Shown: in pieces, positions 54,854 to 63,891 of the stretch
How the letters are laid out: each line of letters opens with the position of its first letter
How positions within the stretch are numbered: position 1 is the stretch's first letter
Assembly: GCA_016708765.1 (NCBI GenBank)
Contig: JADJFD010000004.1
Span: 62,001-126,000 of the forward strand
Reading direction: 5' to 3'
Origin: Chitinophagaceae bacterium
GTDB taxonomy: Bacteria > Bacteroidota > Bacteroidia > Chitinophagales > Chitinophagaceae
DNA length: 64,000 nucleotides
Notes under the pieces: model-generated
Database searches by the model: none
Seen by the model: only the letters and a program-made list of their open reading frames with translations
What the model was told of the DNA's origin: nothing
Translations under genes and position numbers: made by a program

Positions 54854-56083
54854 TTATGCATTTTTATAAAATGATTCTAATTGTTTATGAAAATCTGTTA
54901 CCTGTTCCGGCGTAATCGCCGGACTTGTTTCTACATACTTAATAAAGGAAATGATTCCACGAATCTCACTTTCCTCTGCTCCCGATTTAAATTTTAAATT
55001 ACTAATAAATTCTTCATCTAATGTTCCGGTTGGCAATTTGTATTTATTTCTTACATGCTCCAGAAAATAAGAACCCATTTTTTTACATAGATTCTGATGA
55101 TTTCCTTTATCGTAGTACAACCGTCCAATTGTTTTTACAAAATCAAGCGAATCATTTCTCGGCTTTGTAACTTTTGGTATGTGCCGTTGCTTCCTTCTCA
55201 TTTCGAGCAGTACATAAGCCAATAAAGCAAGTATCGCTGTAAACAATGCAGCTTTTAAGGCAGGGTATTTAAGTAATTCTTTTAACCAACCATTCTCGTC
55301 ATTCTTTCTATTATTCCCACCATTTTCATCTAGATAATACTCGTCCCACACAATTTTTTTAACCGAAGGGTTGATCAACGAAAATGCTTTTTCAAAATAC
55401 CTGATATTGTTTTTATGCAACAGAAAGTAATTACTAAATGCAATTGGAGCAAGGTGAATATAAAAATGACCCTTTCCTGCCTGTAGATGTACAAAATCCG
55501 GGCTTCCGAATTCATCATATCCAACAATATCGGTAATTGAAGTATCTATTGAAGAAAATTTAGAACTCATACTTTTACCTGGATAAGAATACTCCAAATT
55601 TTGATCAAATGGCGGACTGGCTAATGCTAATAAAAGGCTATCAGACTTATAATTTATTTCGTCATCAAAAAATCCATCATTACTTAATGTTTTGCAGTTG
55701 AAAATATTTTTAGCATCATAAGAAAGTTCCCTAGCAGTTATAAAAACATCATTACCTTTCTCTGCAAAAGCAATTAATTTTTCTAATTCAGATTCATTCG
55801 CAGAAAACCTGTCTGCTAAAATTACCAAAGCCTGATTATCCTCGTAAGATGACAACGAATCCCAATAGTCCGGCTCAAATTTATTAATCGATACAGATGC
55901 TTTGGGAAATAAATATTTTAAATGATTGTAAGCAACAAACATTCCATAAGGCCGCTTGTCGTTTTTTCGGAATGTAACTTTGTTATCAAGCTGGCGATTC
56001 AATTTATTATTGCCAGTAGCAAAAAGCAATACAAAAGCTCCTCCGATCAAAAACAAAAGAATATATGGTAACTTATTTTTCAA
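54854..56083 (-). CDS. DUF4350 domain membrane protein
   Basis: 409 residues: one N-terminal helix (YILLFLIGGAFVLLFATG), a periplasmic region with the DUF4350 pattern (FRKNDKRPYGMFVAYNHLKYLFPKASV, LVILADRFSANESELEKLIAFAEKGNDVFITA), and a second helix (ALKAALFTAILALLAYVLLEMRRKQR, ~290). A cytoplasmic helical tail follows. The function is unknown. It belongs to the MoxR operon and is separated by 2-5 bases from its neighbours. Confidence 0.87.
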   Translation of the reverse strand: MKNKLPYILLFLIGGAFVLLFATGNNKLNRQLDNKVTFRKNDKRPYGMFVAYNHLKYLFPKASVSINKFEPDYWDSLSSYEDNQALVILADRFSANESELEKLIAFAEKGNDVFITARELSYDAKNIFNCKTLSNDGFFDDEINYKSDSLLLALASPPFDQNLEYSYPGKSMSSKFSSIDTSITDIVGYDEFGSPDFVHLQAGKGHFYIHLAPIAFSNYFLLHKNNIRYFEKAFSLINPSVKKIVWDEYYLDENGGNNRKNDENGWLKELLKYPALKAALFTAILALLAYVLLEMRRKQRHIPKVTKPRNDSLDFVKTIGRLYYDKGNHQNLCKKMGSYFLEHVRNKYKLPTGTLDEEFISNLKFKSGAEESEIRGIISFIKYVETSPAITPEQVTDFHKQLESFYKNA

Positions 56084-56088
56084 ACAGG

Positions 56089-56907
56089 TTATCTTAATTG
56101 GTTTTTAAACTGGTCAAAATCCTTTTGTATCAATCGGTAAGCATCTTCGTTGATTTCAAATTTTCCATACCAACTGTATTCATAATTGCGGGTTACTTTA
56201 AAAAATGGCTGATACCAAGAAGTAGAATGCACTTCTGATAAATAGTCAAAGTTTGTTTTATCCTGCTTATAATTGATGATGTTCCGCTCCGACAAATTCT
56301 TCAACAAATGCAAAAACATCAATCGCACCGCCAGTCTGTAACTTGCTGCAGCTGCTGCTTTGTCAATTTCTTTTTGATAATTGATAGCAAAAATATCTTC
56401 CGGCATTTCTTCTGAATCCTGATTAGTAATGATTACATTTTTCTTTCGGAAGAGATTAATATTACTTCCTGATAAATATGTGACAAGAAAAGCAATAAAA
56501 GCTCCAATAATAATTATCCAGATCAGTGTTTTAAACCAACGCTGCTGCCCCAGCGGTGTATATGATTTTTTAGGCTCAACAGGTTTCTTCTTTTGATTGA
56601 ATACTTTATCCGCATACCAAAAAGCATCTTCCTCTTTTAGATTTTTAACTATCGGTTCAGGAATGTTTCTTTGACTGGCAGGCTGCCATTTTCTAACCCT
56701 TTGTTCTTTTTTTATAAATTTATCGGAAGTATTTACTTCTTCATCTAAAATAGGCTCATCCACTTCATCAGGAGTTAAATCTTCTACTACAGAAACTGAA
56801 TCTTCGCTGCGCTGTGCCACTAAAGTAGACGATAGAGGAGAAAAACAGAAGAGAACTATTTTAAATCCCAGTAACAGCAATAAAGTTTTGATGATTTGTA
56901 TTCCCAC
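56089..56907 (-). CDS. DUF4129-like membrane protein of the MoxR operon
   Basis: 272 residues: an N-terminal hydrophobic signal/anchor, a ~100-residue Pro/Lys/Glu-rich linker, one central helix (WFKTLIWIIIIGAFIAFLVTYL, ~125-146), and a C-terminal helical domain with AAAAASYRLAVRLMFLHLLKNLSERNIINYKQDKTNFDYLSEV. The last part resembles DUF4129, common in transglutaminase/MoxR clusters. No enzyme motif is seen. It starts one base before the SpoIIM stop end, so the genes are tightly packed. Confidence 0.78.
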   Translation of the reverse strand: MGIQIIKTLLLLLGFKIVLFCFSPLSSTLVAQRSEDSVSVVEDLTPDEVDEPILDEEVNTSDKFIKKEQRVRKWQPASQRNIPEPIVKNLKEEDAFWYADKVFNQKKKPVEPKKSYTPLGQQRWFKTLIWIIIIGAFIAFLVTYLSGSNINLFRKKNVIITNQDSEEMPEDIFAINYQKEIDKAAAAASYRLAVRLMFLHLLKNLSERNIINYKQDKTNFDYLSEVHSTSWYQPFFKVTRNYEYSWYGKFEINEDAYRLIQKDFDQFKNQLR

Positions 56908-57876
56908 TTATACTTCCTCCTCATTTTTATTCAATAATAACTTCCTACCCAACCGAATCGGATAAATGATAAAATACCAAATAACAAATAATACGGATAG
57001 AGCAAAAACGGCTGTTGTCAATATTGAAATATCATTATACAATCTTGTAATAAATCCTTCGAAAAAAGCTGCCAATGCAAAAACAGGAATTAATCCAATC
57101 ATAATTTTAACGCCGTCTTTCGCACCTTGCTTAAAAGCATCAATTCTTTTTATCGTTCCGGGAAATAAAAAACTTTTGCCTAAAACAAGGCCTGCTGCTG
57201 TAGCAATAATCAACCCTGTAATTTCCAAAGTGCCGTGTACAAATACAACCAGCCAGAAATCAATTCCTAAACCTCTTGCAGCAAAAAACTGATCAAACAC
57301 CCCAATCATTATTGAATTCTTAATGGCAATATATAAGCAAGGTATACCGGCAAAAATTCCAGAAACAAACATTAGAAAAGAAACCCTGATATTATGTATC
57401 ATCAAATTAAGCCAACTTAGAAAAGGATTTCCATGTTCATATATTCCAAAAGGATTTCCATTGGCGATATTTTCTTGGGTGTGGTCTACATAAGTATCGC
57501 CAAAAATGCTTCGGGCCATATCGTCGTTCTGAGCTGATACAAAATAGCCGATACCAAAAAAAATGAGAAAGAAAATAAATGAAAAGAGAACAACTTTATG
57601 ATGCTTCCGTATTGTTAGCGGTAAATCGTATTTCCAGAATGTAACTAACCGGTTCGATTCTTCTTTACGGTTTTTATAAATATCAAGGTAAATTCTAGAA
57701 GCCTGAGAATTGATATAGTTGGTTACTTTGCCTGATGGATAAAATGTTTTATCATATGCCAAATCATCTACCAATTGTGTAAAATCAGCTGCCATTTGAT
57801 CCGGGTCGTTTGATGGCATGTGCTGATTTTTCAACCACCGGTCTTTATTTTTCTTTATAAAAAGGGCTTCCCGCAA
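56908..57876 (-). CDS. Stage II sporulation protein M-like membrane protein
   Basis: 322 residues. A ~95-residue soluble N-terminus precedes five or six membrane helices of the SpoIIM/DUF95 type. Visible features are the family's NIRVSFLMFVSGIFAGIPCLYIAIKNSIMIGVF and FWLVVFVHGTLEITGLIIATAAGLVLGKSFLFPG (conserved HGxxE). In spores SpoIIM acts with SpoIID/P; in Bacteroidota it is simply a regular member of RDD/MoxR clusters. It is probably the first gene of the minus-strand operon down to DUF58. Confidence 0.9.
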   Translation of the reverse strand: MREALFIKKNKDRWLKNQHMPSNDPDQMAADFTQLVDDLAYDKTFYPSGKVTNYINSQASRIYLDIYKNRKEESNRLVTFWKYDLPLTIRKHHKVVLFSFIFFLIFFGIGYFVSAQNDDMARSIFGDTYVDHTQENIANGNPFGIYEHGNPFLSWLNLMIHNIRVSFLMFVSGIFAGIPCLYIAIKNSIMIGVFDQFFAARGLGIDFWLVVFVHGTLEITGLIIATAAGLVLGKSFLFPGTIKRIDAFKQGAKDGVKIMIGLIPVFALAAFFEGFITRLYNDISILTTAVFALSVLFVIWYFIIYPIRLGRKLLLNKNEEEV

Positions 57877-58054
57877 GTAACTTTATTTGGCTTGTAAAAT
57901 AATGTATTATTGGAGATAAAACTCTCTTAAGGAAAGGTATTTTAAAGGCTTGAAAGATTACCTCCTTTTGTTGATTTAATATTAACAGAATTCCTGAAAA
58001 CAGGTTAAATAAAGTAAATTACATTGCGTAGAAACCTGGACACCTATACTTGAC

Positions 58055-58477
58055 ATGATTTACCTATTTTATTTACTGACAACCTTTTTTTCACCTGGTA
58101 ATTTATCAGCAGAATACAAACAGGAACGGGTTGAAATAAGGCTTGTAAACGAATTATTTCGTTTAAGAAATGAACATAAGGCCGATTCTGCCGAACTGTA
58201 TTTAGCTGATACTGTTCAAGTATATATGAAGTACATGAGGAATGTGCCAAAGAAAAAAATTACACTAAGTGATAAGAGTTTCTGGAAAGCTCACCCAAAG
58301 AACAAATTTGAAATGACGGAGCCTGTTCGGCTAAGCGACCAATCTGGCATAACAACCGCTACCATTATTGGTAAGGAATACCTTGATGGCAAGGATTTCA
58401 AATATGAAAAGATTGAAATAAAATTTAACAAGAATAAAAAGATTGTTTATTACAGAGCATTTAATATTAAAAGATAA
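58055..58477 (+). CDS. Small secreted protein, possibly NTF2-like
   Basis: 140 residues with a short hydrophobic start (YLFYLLTTFFSPGNLSA). The remainder has a helix followed by paired strands: VEIRLVNELFRLRNEHKADSAELYLADTVQVYMKY, GITTATIIGKEYLDGKDF, KIEIKFNKNKKIVYYRAFNI. This order suggests a small NTF2/SnoaL-like fold but I cannot prove it. It is 47 bases upstream of the RDD gene and may share its transcript. It is divergent from the SpoIIM gene; the gap 57877-58054 holds no other gene. Confidence 0.65.
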   Translation: MIYLFYLLTTFFSPGNLSAEYKQERVEIRLVNELFRLRNEHKADSAELYLADTVQVYMKYMRNVPKKKITLSDKSFWKAHPKNKFEMTEPVRLSDQSGITTATIIGKEYLDGKDFKYEKIEIKFNKNKKIVYYRAFNIKR

Positions 58478-58524
58478 CTGTTAAATAAAATTATTAATTT
58501 GTCCCTCGAAGTAAAGATTCTGCA

Positions 58525-59340
58525 ATGGCAGTAATAAAAGTTCCTACTAATTTTAATATTGAAGTTGATTTTGAAGTGCCGGAGTTTTACCGGAGGCTGC
58601 TTTCCTTGTTTATTGATGTACTTATAGAATATTTTTATTTACGCATTGCCGGAGAAATTTTTAGTTCAATTGAAAGAAGCGGCGGTTGGGGTAGGGACAG
58701 TCAGTACAATATGCAAGCCATTGGCCTTTTACTTTTTTTACCCATATTACTTTATCATCCAATTATGGAGATTACCATGAACGGTCAAAGTCTCGGTAAA
58801 AAAATAATGGGTATCCGTGTGGTAAATGAGATTGGCGGAAGGCCGGGCATCAGCCAGTTCCTGATACGTTGGCTGCTTCGAGTTTCGGATCTTTGGATTG
58901 CTATTTTACTTTTTATCGTTTTAAGCAACCCAAACTTTCTTGAGAATGCTGAATCTACCTTTATGGTACTTGCAGGATTAGCATTTCTGATTACAGATAT
59001 TGTATTAGTTGTCTCCTCCAAAAAAGGACAAAGAATTGGCGATATATTAGCCAAAACGATTCTTATTCGTATCAATACCAAAGGAAATATTGAGGACACT
59101 GTGTTTATTGATGTGGCCGACAGTTATGTGCCTTCTTATCCGCAGATTATGCAGCTAAGCGATAAAGACATTAATGCCATTAAAAGCATTTTAGAAACTT
59201 CCCGGAAAAAAAATGATTACAACATGGCCGAGTCAGCCTGTTATAAAATTAAAAGTCACCTAAAGATTGAATCAACACTACCACCTTTCGATTTATTAGA
59301 TACTCTGTTAAAAGACTATAATTATTTATCTACCAAATAA
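58525..59340 (+). CDS. RDD-family membrane protein
   Basis: 271 residues. The RDD domain is seen from residue ~20: PEFYRRLLSLFIDVLIEYFYLRIAG (Arg and Asp of the name), GQSLGKKIMGIRVVNE, and later KKGQRIGDILAKTILI. Four hydrophobic helices are followed by a ~80-residue cytoplasmic tail with helices (LSDKDINAIKSILETSRKKNDYNMAES). The function is unknown. It lies beside the divergent SpoIIM/MoxR operon, a regular pairing in Bacteroidota. Confidence 0.88.
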   Translation: MAVIKVPTNFNIEVDFEVPEFYRRLLSLFIDVLIEYFYLRIAGEIFSSIERSGGWGRDSQYNMQAIGLLLFLPILLYHPIMEITMNGQSLGKKIMGIRVVNEIGGRPGISQFLIRWLLRVSDLWIAILLFIVLSNPNFLENAESTFMVLAGLAFLITDIVLVVSSKKGQRIGDILAKTILIRINTKGNIEDTVFIDVADSYVPSYPQIMQLSDKDINAIKSILETSRKKNDYNMAESACYKIKSHLKIESTLPPFDLLDTLLKDYNYLSTK

Positions 59341-59342
59341 AA

Positions 59343-59375
59343 AAGTGGATTTCCATTGCTGAAAACCCACTTCTT
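59343..59375. terminator. Hairpin between convergent RDD and DUF5362 genes
   Basis: Arms AAGTGGaTTT and AAAaCCCACTT pair over about 9 bp with one mismatch, flanked by A's on the left and TCTTTACTTATT on the right. It is placed between two convergent stops. Confidence 0.6.
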
Positions 59376-59392
59376 TACTTATTGCTTTTAAC

Positions 59393-59848
59393 TTATGCTC
59401 CAGATGCGACAGCTACAAAAGTTCCCAATAAATAAATGGCGATTATTATTATAGTAAATACCCCAACAAACCTAAACATTGACTTCAGGTTTTTAAAAGC
59501 TGAAGTCAATTTAGTTTGATCGTCCGAAGCTACAGCTGCTTTCATTTGATTGGAAAACCTCAATAAATACAAACAAGGAAAAAAATAAATTACCGCACCT
59601 ACAACATACACAATACCTATGGCGGGTCCCATTTCTCTTAAAGTATTATTATTATCGTACGCATTAATTACTTTGCCAAACTCTTCATAATTAGTGGCAA
59701 TAAGCACTCCAACAAGCACTATAATTACACAAAAAACAAATCCAAGAATAGCTAAAAACTTTCCCCACTTAGCGGTTTCAGTTAAAAAACTTCTTGCCTG
59801 CGCATCTACACTCAATTCAAATAAAGACCTATCGTTATTTTGTTCCAT
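59393..59848 (-). CDS. DUF5362-family membrane protein
   Basis: 151 residues with a short soluble N-terminus ending LTETAKWGKFLAILGFV. Four membrane-region helices follow (FCVIIVLVGVLIA; GIVYVVGAVIYFFPCLYLLRFSNQMKAA; FRFVGVFTIIIIAIYLLGTFVA). The FLxxxAKW-x-KFLAI start, a central FFPxxYLxxFS and a C-terminal single helix match DUF5362 of Bacteroidota. Function unknown; 61 bases downstream of proS on the same strand. Confidence 0.8.
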   Translation of the reverse strand: MEQNNDRSLFELSVDAQARSFLTETAKWGKFLAILGFVFCVIIVLVGVLIATNYEEFGKVINAYDNNNTLREMGPAIGIVYVVGAVIYFFPCLYLLRFSNQMKAAVASDDQTKLTSAFKNLKSMFRFVGVFTIIIIAIYLLGTFVAVASGA

Positions 59849-59909
59849 TTTATTTTGGTTTTGGTTTCACTAAAAATACTTTATTCACCAATTGTTAGAA
59901 AGAATTTTT

Positions 59910-61384
59910 CTAATAAGCCCTCGCAAATAAAACCCTTTCTTTAGAAGCTTTTCCAGTTAAAATACATTTGCCTTCTTCCTTTTTATTTTCCAATGGAATA
60001 CAACGTATCGTTGCCTTAGTTTTTTCTTTGATGGCTTCTTCAGTTTCAGCAGTACCATCCCAATGCGCAGCAATAAAACCACCTTTCTCATCCAGCAACT
60101 TTTCAAATTCTTCCCAGCTATCCGTAGGAGTAATATGTTCTTGCTGATAAGCTTTTGCTTTATCGAACATACCTATTTGTATTTCGGCCAGTAAGCTTTC
60201 TACATATTGAGCAATGCCTTCTAATGGCACCACTCTTTTTTCTTTTGTATCTCTACGAGCCACTTCCACTACATTTTTCTCCAGATCTCTTGCACCGATC
60301 GCTAAACGCACCGGTACACCTTTCATTTCATATTCTGCAAACTTCCAACCTGGTCTTGCATTATCATTATCATCATACTTTACTCGTATGCCCATTGCTT
60401 TTAATTCATTGCTGATTTCTTTTACCTTTCCATCAATCAATGCTTTTTGTTCATCTCCTTTATAAATTGGTACAATTACCACCTGAAAAGGGGCAATCTT
60501 CGGCGGCAATATTAAACCCTGATCATCACTATGCGCCATTACCAATGCACCAACCAATCTAGTACTTACACCCCAGCTTGTTGCCCACACATATTCCAAT
60601 TGATTTTCTTTGTTAGAGAACTTTACATCGAAGGCTTTCGCAAAATTCTGTCCAAGAAAATGCGAAGTCCCCGCCTGCAATGCTTTTCCATCCTGCATTA
60701 ATGTTTCGATACAATACGTATCTACTGCGCCAGCAAATCGTTCGCTGGCCGTTTTCACTCCTTTAATAACGGGCAACGCCATAAAGTCTTCTACGAAAGT
60801 GGCATATACACCCAACATTTTCTCCGTTTCTTCAATTGCTTCTTCTTTGGTGGCATGTGCGGTATGCCCTTCCTGCCATAAAAATTCTGCAGTGCGAAGA
60901 AACAATCTGGTCCGCATTTCCCAACGCACCACATTTGCCCATTGATTGATGAGCAAAGGCAAATCTCGATAAGATTGTACCCAATCTTTGTATGTACTCC
61001 AGATAATGGTTTCGGAAGTTGGACGTATGATTAACTCTTCTTCCAATTTGGCATCGGGGTCAACAATTACACCGCCACCATTTGGATCATTCATTAACCG
61101 GTAATGTGTTACAACCGCACACTCTTTTGCAAAGCCTTCCACATGAGCAGCTTCCTTACTTAAAAACTCTTTGGAATAAACAATGGGAAATAGGCATTCA
61201 CATGTCCGGTATCCTTAAACATTTTATCCAATGCGTCCCGCATATTTTCCCAGAGAGCAAAGCCATACGGCCGTATTACCATACAACCACGAACTGCTGA
61301 ATGATCGGCTAGCTCTCCTTTAATCACCAAATCATTATACCATTGTGAATAATCTGCTGCTCTCGATGTAATCTCCTTACTCAT
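59910..61384 (-). CDS. proS: Prolyl-tRNA synthetase, one missing A breaks the frame
   Basis: Class II synthetase of the shorter archaeal/eukaryote-like type without the bacterial editing insert. The first frame (from ATG 61384) has ADYSQWYNDLVIKGELAD, GCMVIRPYGFALWENM, ending after VNAYFPLFIPK. One extra A (plus-strand T-run ~61170-61172) gives EFLSKEAAHVEGFAKECAVV. The second frame has LIIRPTSETIIWSTYK (motif 2 region), QWANVVRWEMRTRLFLRTAEFLWQEGHTAHA, LVMAHSDDQGLILPP and the anticodon-binding domain. The joined length is ~491 residues. It is an essential gene, so the break is probably a sequencing artefact. Confidence 0.95.
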
Positions 61385-61552
61385 ATTTTAATTAGTTTAA
61401 TACCAACCAAACCTTTAGTTATAATTTAACAGGCTTGTGTGCAATATTTTATTGAATGGCTGAATCTTTGCTGCTTAAATACAAACGATATGTGCCTTCA
61501 AAAGTCGCACAAAAGTAGTAACTTCATTATTAATTCATCTAAACCATTTGCC

Positions 61553-62209
61553 ATGAAATCAGCAATTTTACTTCTGGCTTTATCTGCAATTATTTTCAGC
61601 AGTTGTACAACCGCTTATAAGTCTGGTCAAACACCGGATGATGTCTATTATTCCCCTGCCCGTCCGCAAGATGAATATGTCAAAGTAGAAAGAAACGATG
61701 ACAGTTATTCCGACGATTATTATGAGGACAGATACTTGAGAATGAAAGTTCAGAATCGCTACCGCTGGAACGATTTAGATGATTGGTATGGCTCAGAACG
61801 CCGTTATCGTTACAATGTTTATAGCAGCTATGGACTGTACAACGAACCTTGGAATCCACATACTTACTGGAATAGTTATTACAATCCGTATTATACTCAT
61901 TGTTATGTTGGCACTAATATAAAAACTGTTGCGTACACCAAGCCTAGAACCTTCAACTTGAATACGTATAATTCCAATACATCTAATAATCAACAAAATA
62001 ACAACAAGTACAGGAATTCGAACACCTACAGTGAGTCAAGAAATAGTAACAGCAATTCCGGGAACTCTTTGCGGAATATTTTTAATGGAAACAACAATTC
62101 TTCTTCTGGTTCAAAAGTAAACACCAACTCCAGTAGTGGAAATTCCAACAATAGTTCGGGATCATCTTCTGGAAGTAGCGGTATCACTTCACCTTTAAGG
62201 AAATTTTAA
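61553..62209 (+). CDS. Lipoprotein with a Tyr/Asp-rich body and an Asn/Ser-rich low-complexity tail
   Basis: 218 residues from ATG 61553; the longer frame upstream lacks signal character. Signal AILLLALSAIIFSSC ends in a good lipobox. The mature part has a DDVYYSPARPQDEYV segment, then strongly aromatic sequence (NRYRWNDLDDWYGSERRYRYNVY; YNPYYTHCYVGTN). The last ~75 residues are almost entirely Asn, Ser and Gly. The 'YYSPARP' start is typical of a family of hypothetical Bacteroidota lipoproteins; I know no function. Confidence 0.75.
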   Translation: MKSAILLLALSAIIFSSCTTAYKSGQTPDDVYYSPARPQDEYVKVERNDDSYSDDYYEDRYLRMKVQNRYRWNDLDDWYGSERRYRYNVYSSYGLYNEPWNPHTYWNSYYNPYYTHCYVGTNIKTVAYTKPRTFNLNTYNSNTSNNQQNNNKYRNSNTYSESRNSNSNSGNSLRNIFNGNNNSSSGSKVNTNSSSGNSNNSSGSSSGSSGITSPLRKF

Positions 62210-62285
62210 ATCCTTCTTACATGCTTTTTTGCCACTTACCAAAATGGCCTGAACCAACCTATTCGTTACCTTTTAACTCATTATA

Positions 62286-63833
62286 ATGAAAAAAATATTT
62301 TTACTTGCAGCCATCTGTGCCTGCAGCCAATATATTTCTGCCCAAGAACCTGCTGATGCTTTACGTTATTCTTGGACAACTTCCAGCGGTACCGCAAGAC
62401 AACAAGCCATTGGAGGAGCAATGACATCGCTTGGGGGTGACATTTCTGCCACTTTTGTAAATCCGGCTGGTCTTGGTTTTTACAAAACAGGAGATTTCGT
62501 TTTAACTCCTGGTTATAACCTTTTTAATAACGACGCTACTTATTACGGCCGATCGGAAAAAGACAAAAGAAATAGTTTTTCCTTCGGCACATCTGGTTTT
62601 GTGATGGGTACAGAAACAAATGACAGACGAAGAAATAAATCTGGTGTTGCTATGGCTATTGCCATCAACAGGACAGCAAGTTTCAGCAATAAAATTCTTT
62701 ACAGAGGCTTGAATACACAAAACTCTTACTCACAAAAATTTTTGGAAGAAATAAATAACAATAATGATAAAGATGCCAACAGCGTAGCATCGAACTATCC
62801 GTTTGGAACAAGTCTTGCGTTCAATACTTATTGGATAGATACAATAAATGGAGGTTCGTCTGGCAATTTTCAATTTAAATCCCGGGCAACAATCGGGAAT
62901 TTGTTGCAGGAAAACTCTATTACCAATTCTGGTGGCATTACAGAACTTGCATTGGCTTTTGCAGGAAACAGTAATGACAAATTTTATTTTGGGGGAACCA
63001 TCGGTATCCCTTTTTTAAACTATAATAGAGAAAGCAGTTTTACAGAAGCAGATGCATCAACAAATACGAATAACAATTTTGATTACGCATCGATTAGTGA
63101 AAACTTGAATACAAGCGGAATTGGCATAAATCTTAAAATGGGTATTATTTATAAACCTAAAGAATATATTCGCCTTGGTTTGGCGATCCACACACCTACT
63201 TTTTACTCTTTAACTGATAAGTACAATGCATTCGTAACTACTAATACTGAAAGCTATAAAGGATTGTTGAATCAAAGCTCTGGAGAATTTACTAATAACG
63301 AAGATGCAGAATTCAGGTATTACCATATTACACCCTATCGTATTATGGCCAGTGCATCTTATATACTCAGAGAAATTGAAGATGTAAGAAAACAAAAGGG
63401 ATTTTTAACTGCAGATATTGAATATGTAAATTATAAAGCCTCTTCATACACAACAGATCCAGATGGTGATAACAGCGATGAAACAAAAAATTATCTCAAG
63501 ACATTGAACGGCGCCATTGATGATGCTTACAAAGGAACATTCAATATAAAAGCAGGTGGTGAATTAAAATTCACAACAATAATGGCAAGGTTAGGTATGG
63601 CATATTATGGGAATCCCTATAAAAATTTGGGGCAAGGTGAAAAAGGTAGTCGCTTTCAGCTAAGTGGCGGGTTAGGCTATAGAAATAAGGGGATGTTTAT
63701 CGATCTTACCTATGTTCATACAATGGGAAAAGATATGCATTACGCTTATCGATTACAGAACTCAGCATATGCTGGTGCTAGTCTGAAACAAACTGGTGGA
63801 AATATTCTGGCCACTATCGGATTTAAAATATAG
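62286..63833 (+). CDS. Outer-membrane barrel of the OmpP1/FadL/TodX family
   Basis: 515 residues with a signal peptide (KIFLLAAICACSQYISAQ). The N-terminal hatch-like segment DALRYSWTTSSGTARQQAIGGAMTSLGGDISATFVNPAGLGFYKTGDF contains the family's NPAG motif. About fourteen strands follow (e.g. ELALAFAGNSNDKFYFGGTIGIPFL; GIGINLKMGIIYKPKEYIRLGLAIHTP), and the chain ends with TGGNILATIGFKI. FadL-type proteins carry hydrophobic molecules across the outer membrane; the ligand is unknown. A GTAA-loop terminator follows. Confidence 0.88.
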   Translation: MKKIFLLAAICACSQYISAQEPADALRYSWTTSSGTARQQAIGGAMTSLGGDISATFVNPAGLGFYKTGDFVLTPGYNLFNNDATYYGRSEKDKRNSFSFGTSGFVMGTETNDRRRNKSGVAMAIAINRTASFSNKILYRGLNTQNSYSQKFLEEINNNNDKDANSVASNYPFGTSLAFNTYWIDTINGGSSGNFQFKSRATIGNLLQENSITNSGGITELALAFAGNSNDKFYFGGTIGIPFLNYNRESSFTEADASTNTNNNFDYASISENLNTSGIGINLKMGIIYKPKEYIRLGLAIHTPTFYSLTDKYNAFVTTNTESYKGLLNQSSGEFTNNEDAEFRYYHITPYRIMASASYILREIEDVRKQKGFLTADIEYVNYKASSYTTDPDGDNSDETKNYLKTLNGAIDDAYKGTFNIKAGGELKFTTIMARLGMAYYGNPYKNLGQGEKGSRFQLSGGLGYRNKGMFIDLTYVHTMGKDMHYAYRLQNSAYAGASLKQTGGNILATIGFKI

Positions 63834-63856
63834 TCGCAATCATATCCGCTGCTTAA

Positions 63857-63888
63857 AAAGGTGTCAGTAATGATACCTTTATTTTTTT
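63857..63888 (+). terminator. Terminator after the OmpP1/FadL gene
   Basis: A 10-bp stem (AAAGGTGTCA / TGATACCTTT, one G-U pair) with a GTAA tetraloop, followed by ATTTTTTT. It lies 24 bases after the stop. Confidence 0.85.
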
Positions 63889-63891
63889 CAA

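Noticed and set aside
6309..61172. Programmed ribosomal frameshifting as a common explanation for the broken genes
   Set aside because: Breaks fall at unrelated positions in unrelated genes, in plain A/T runs without a conserved slippery motif plus downstream structure. Missing bases in the sequence explain them more simply.
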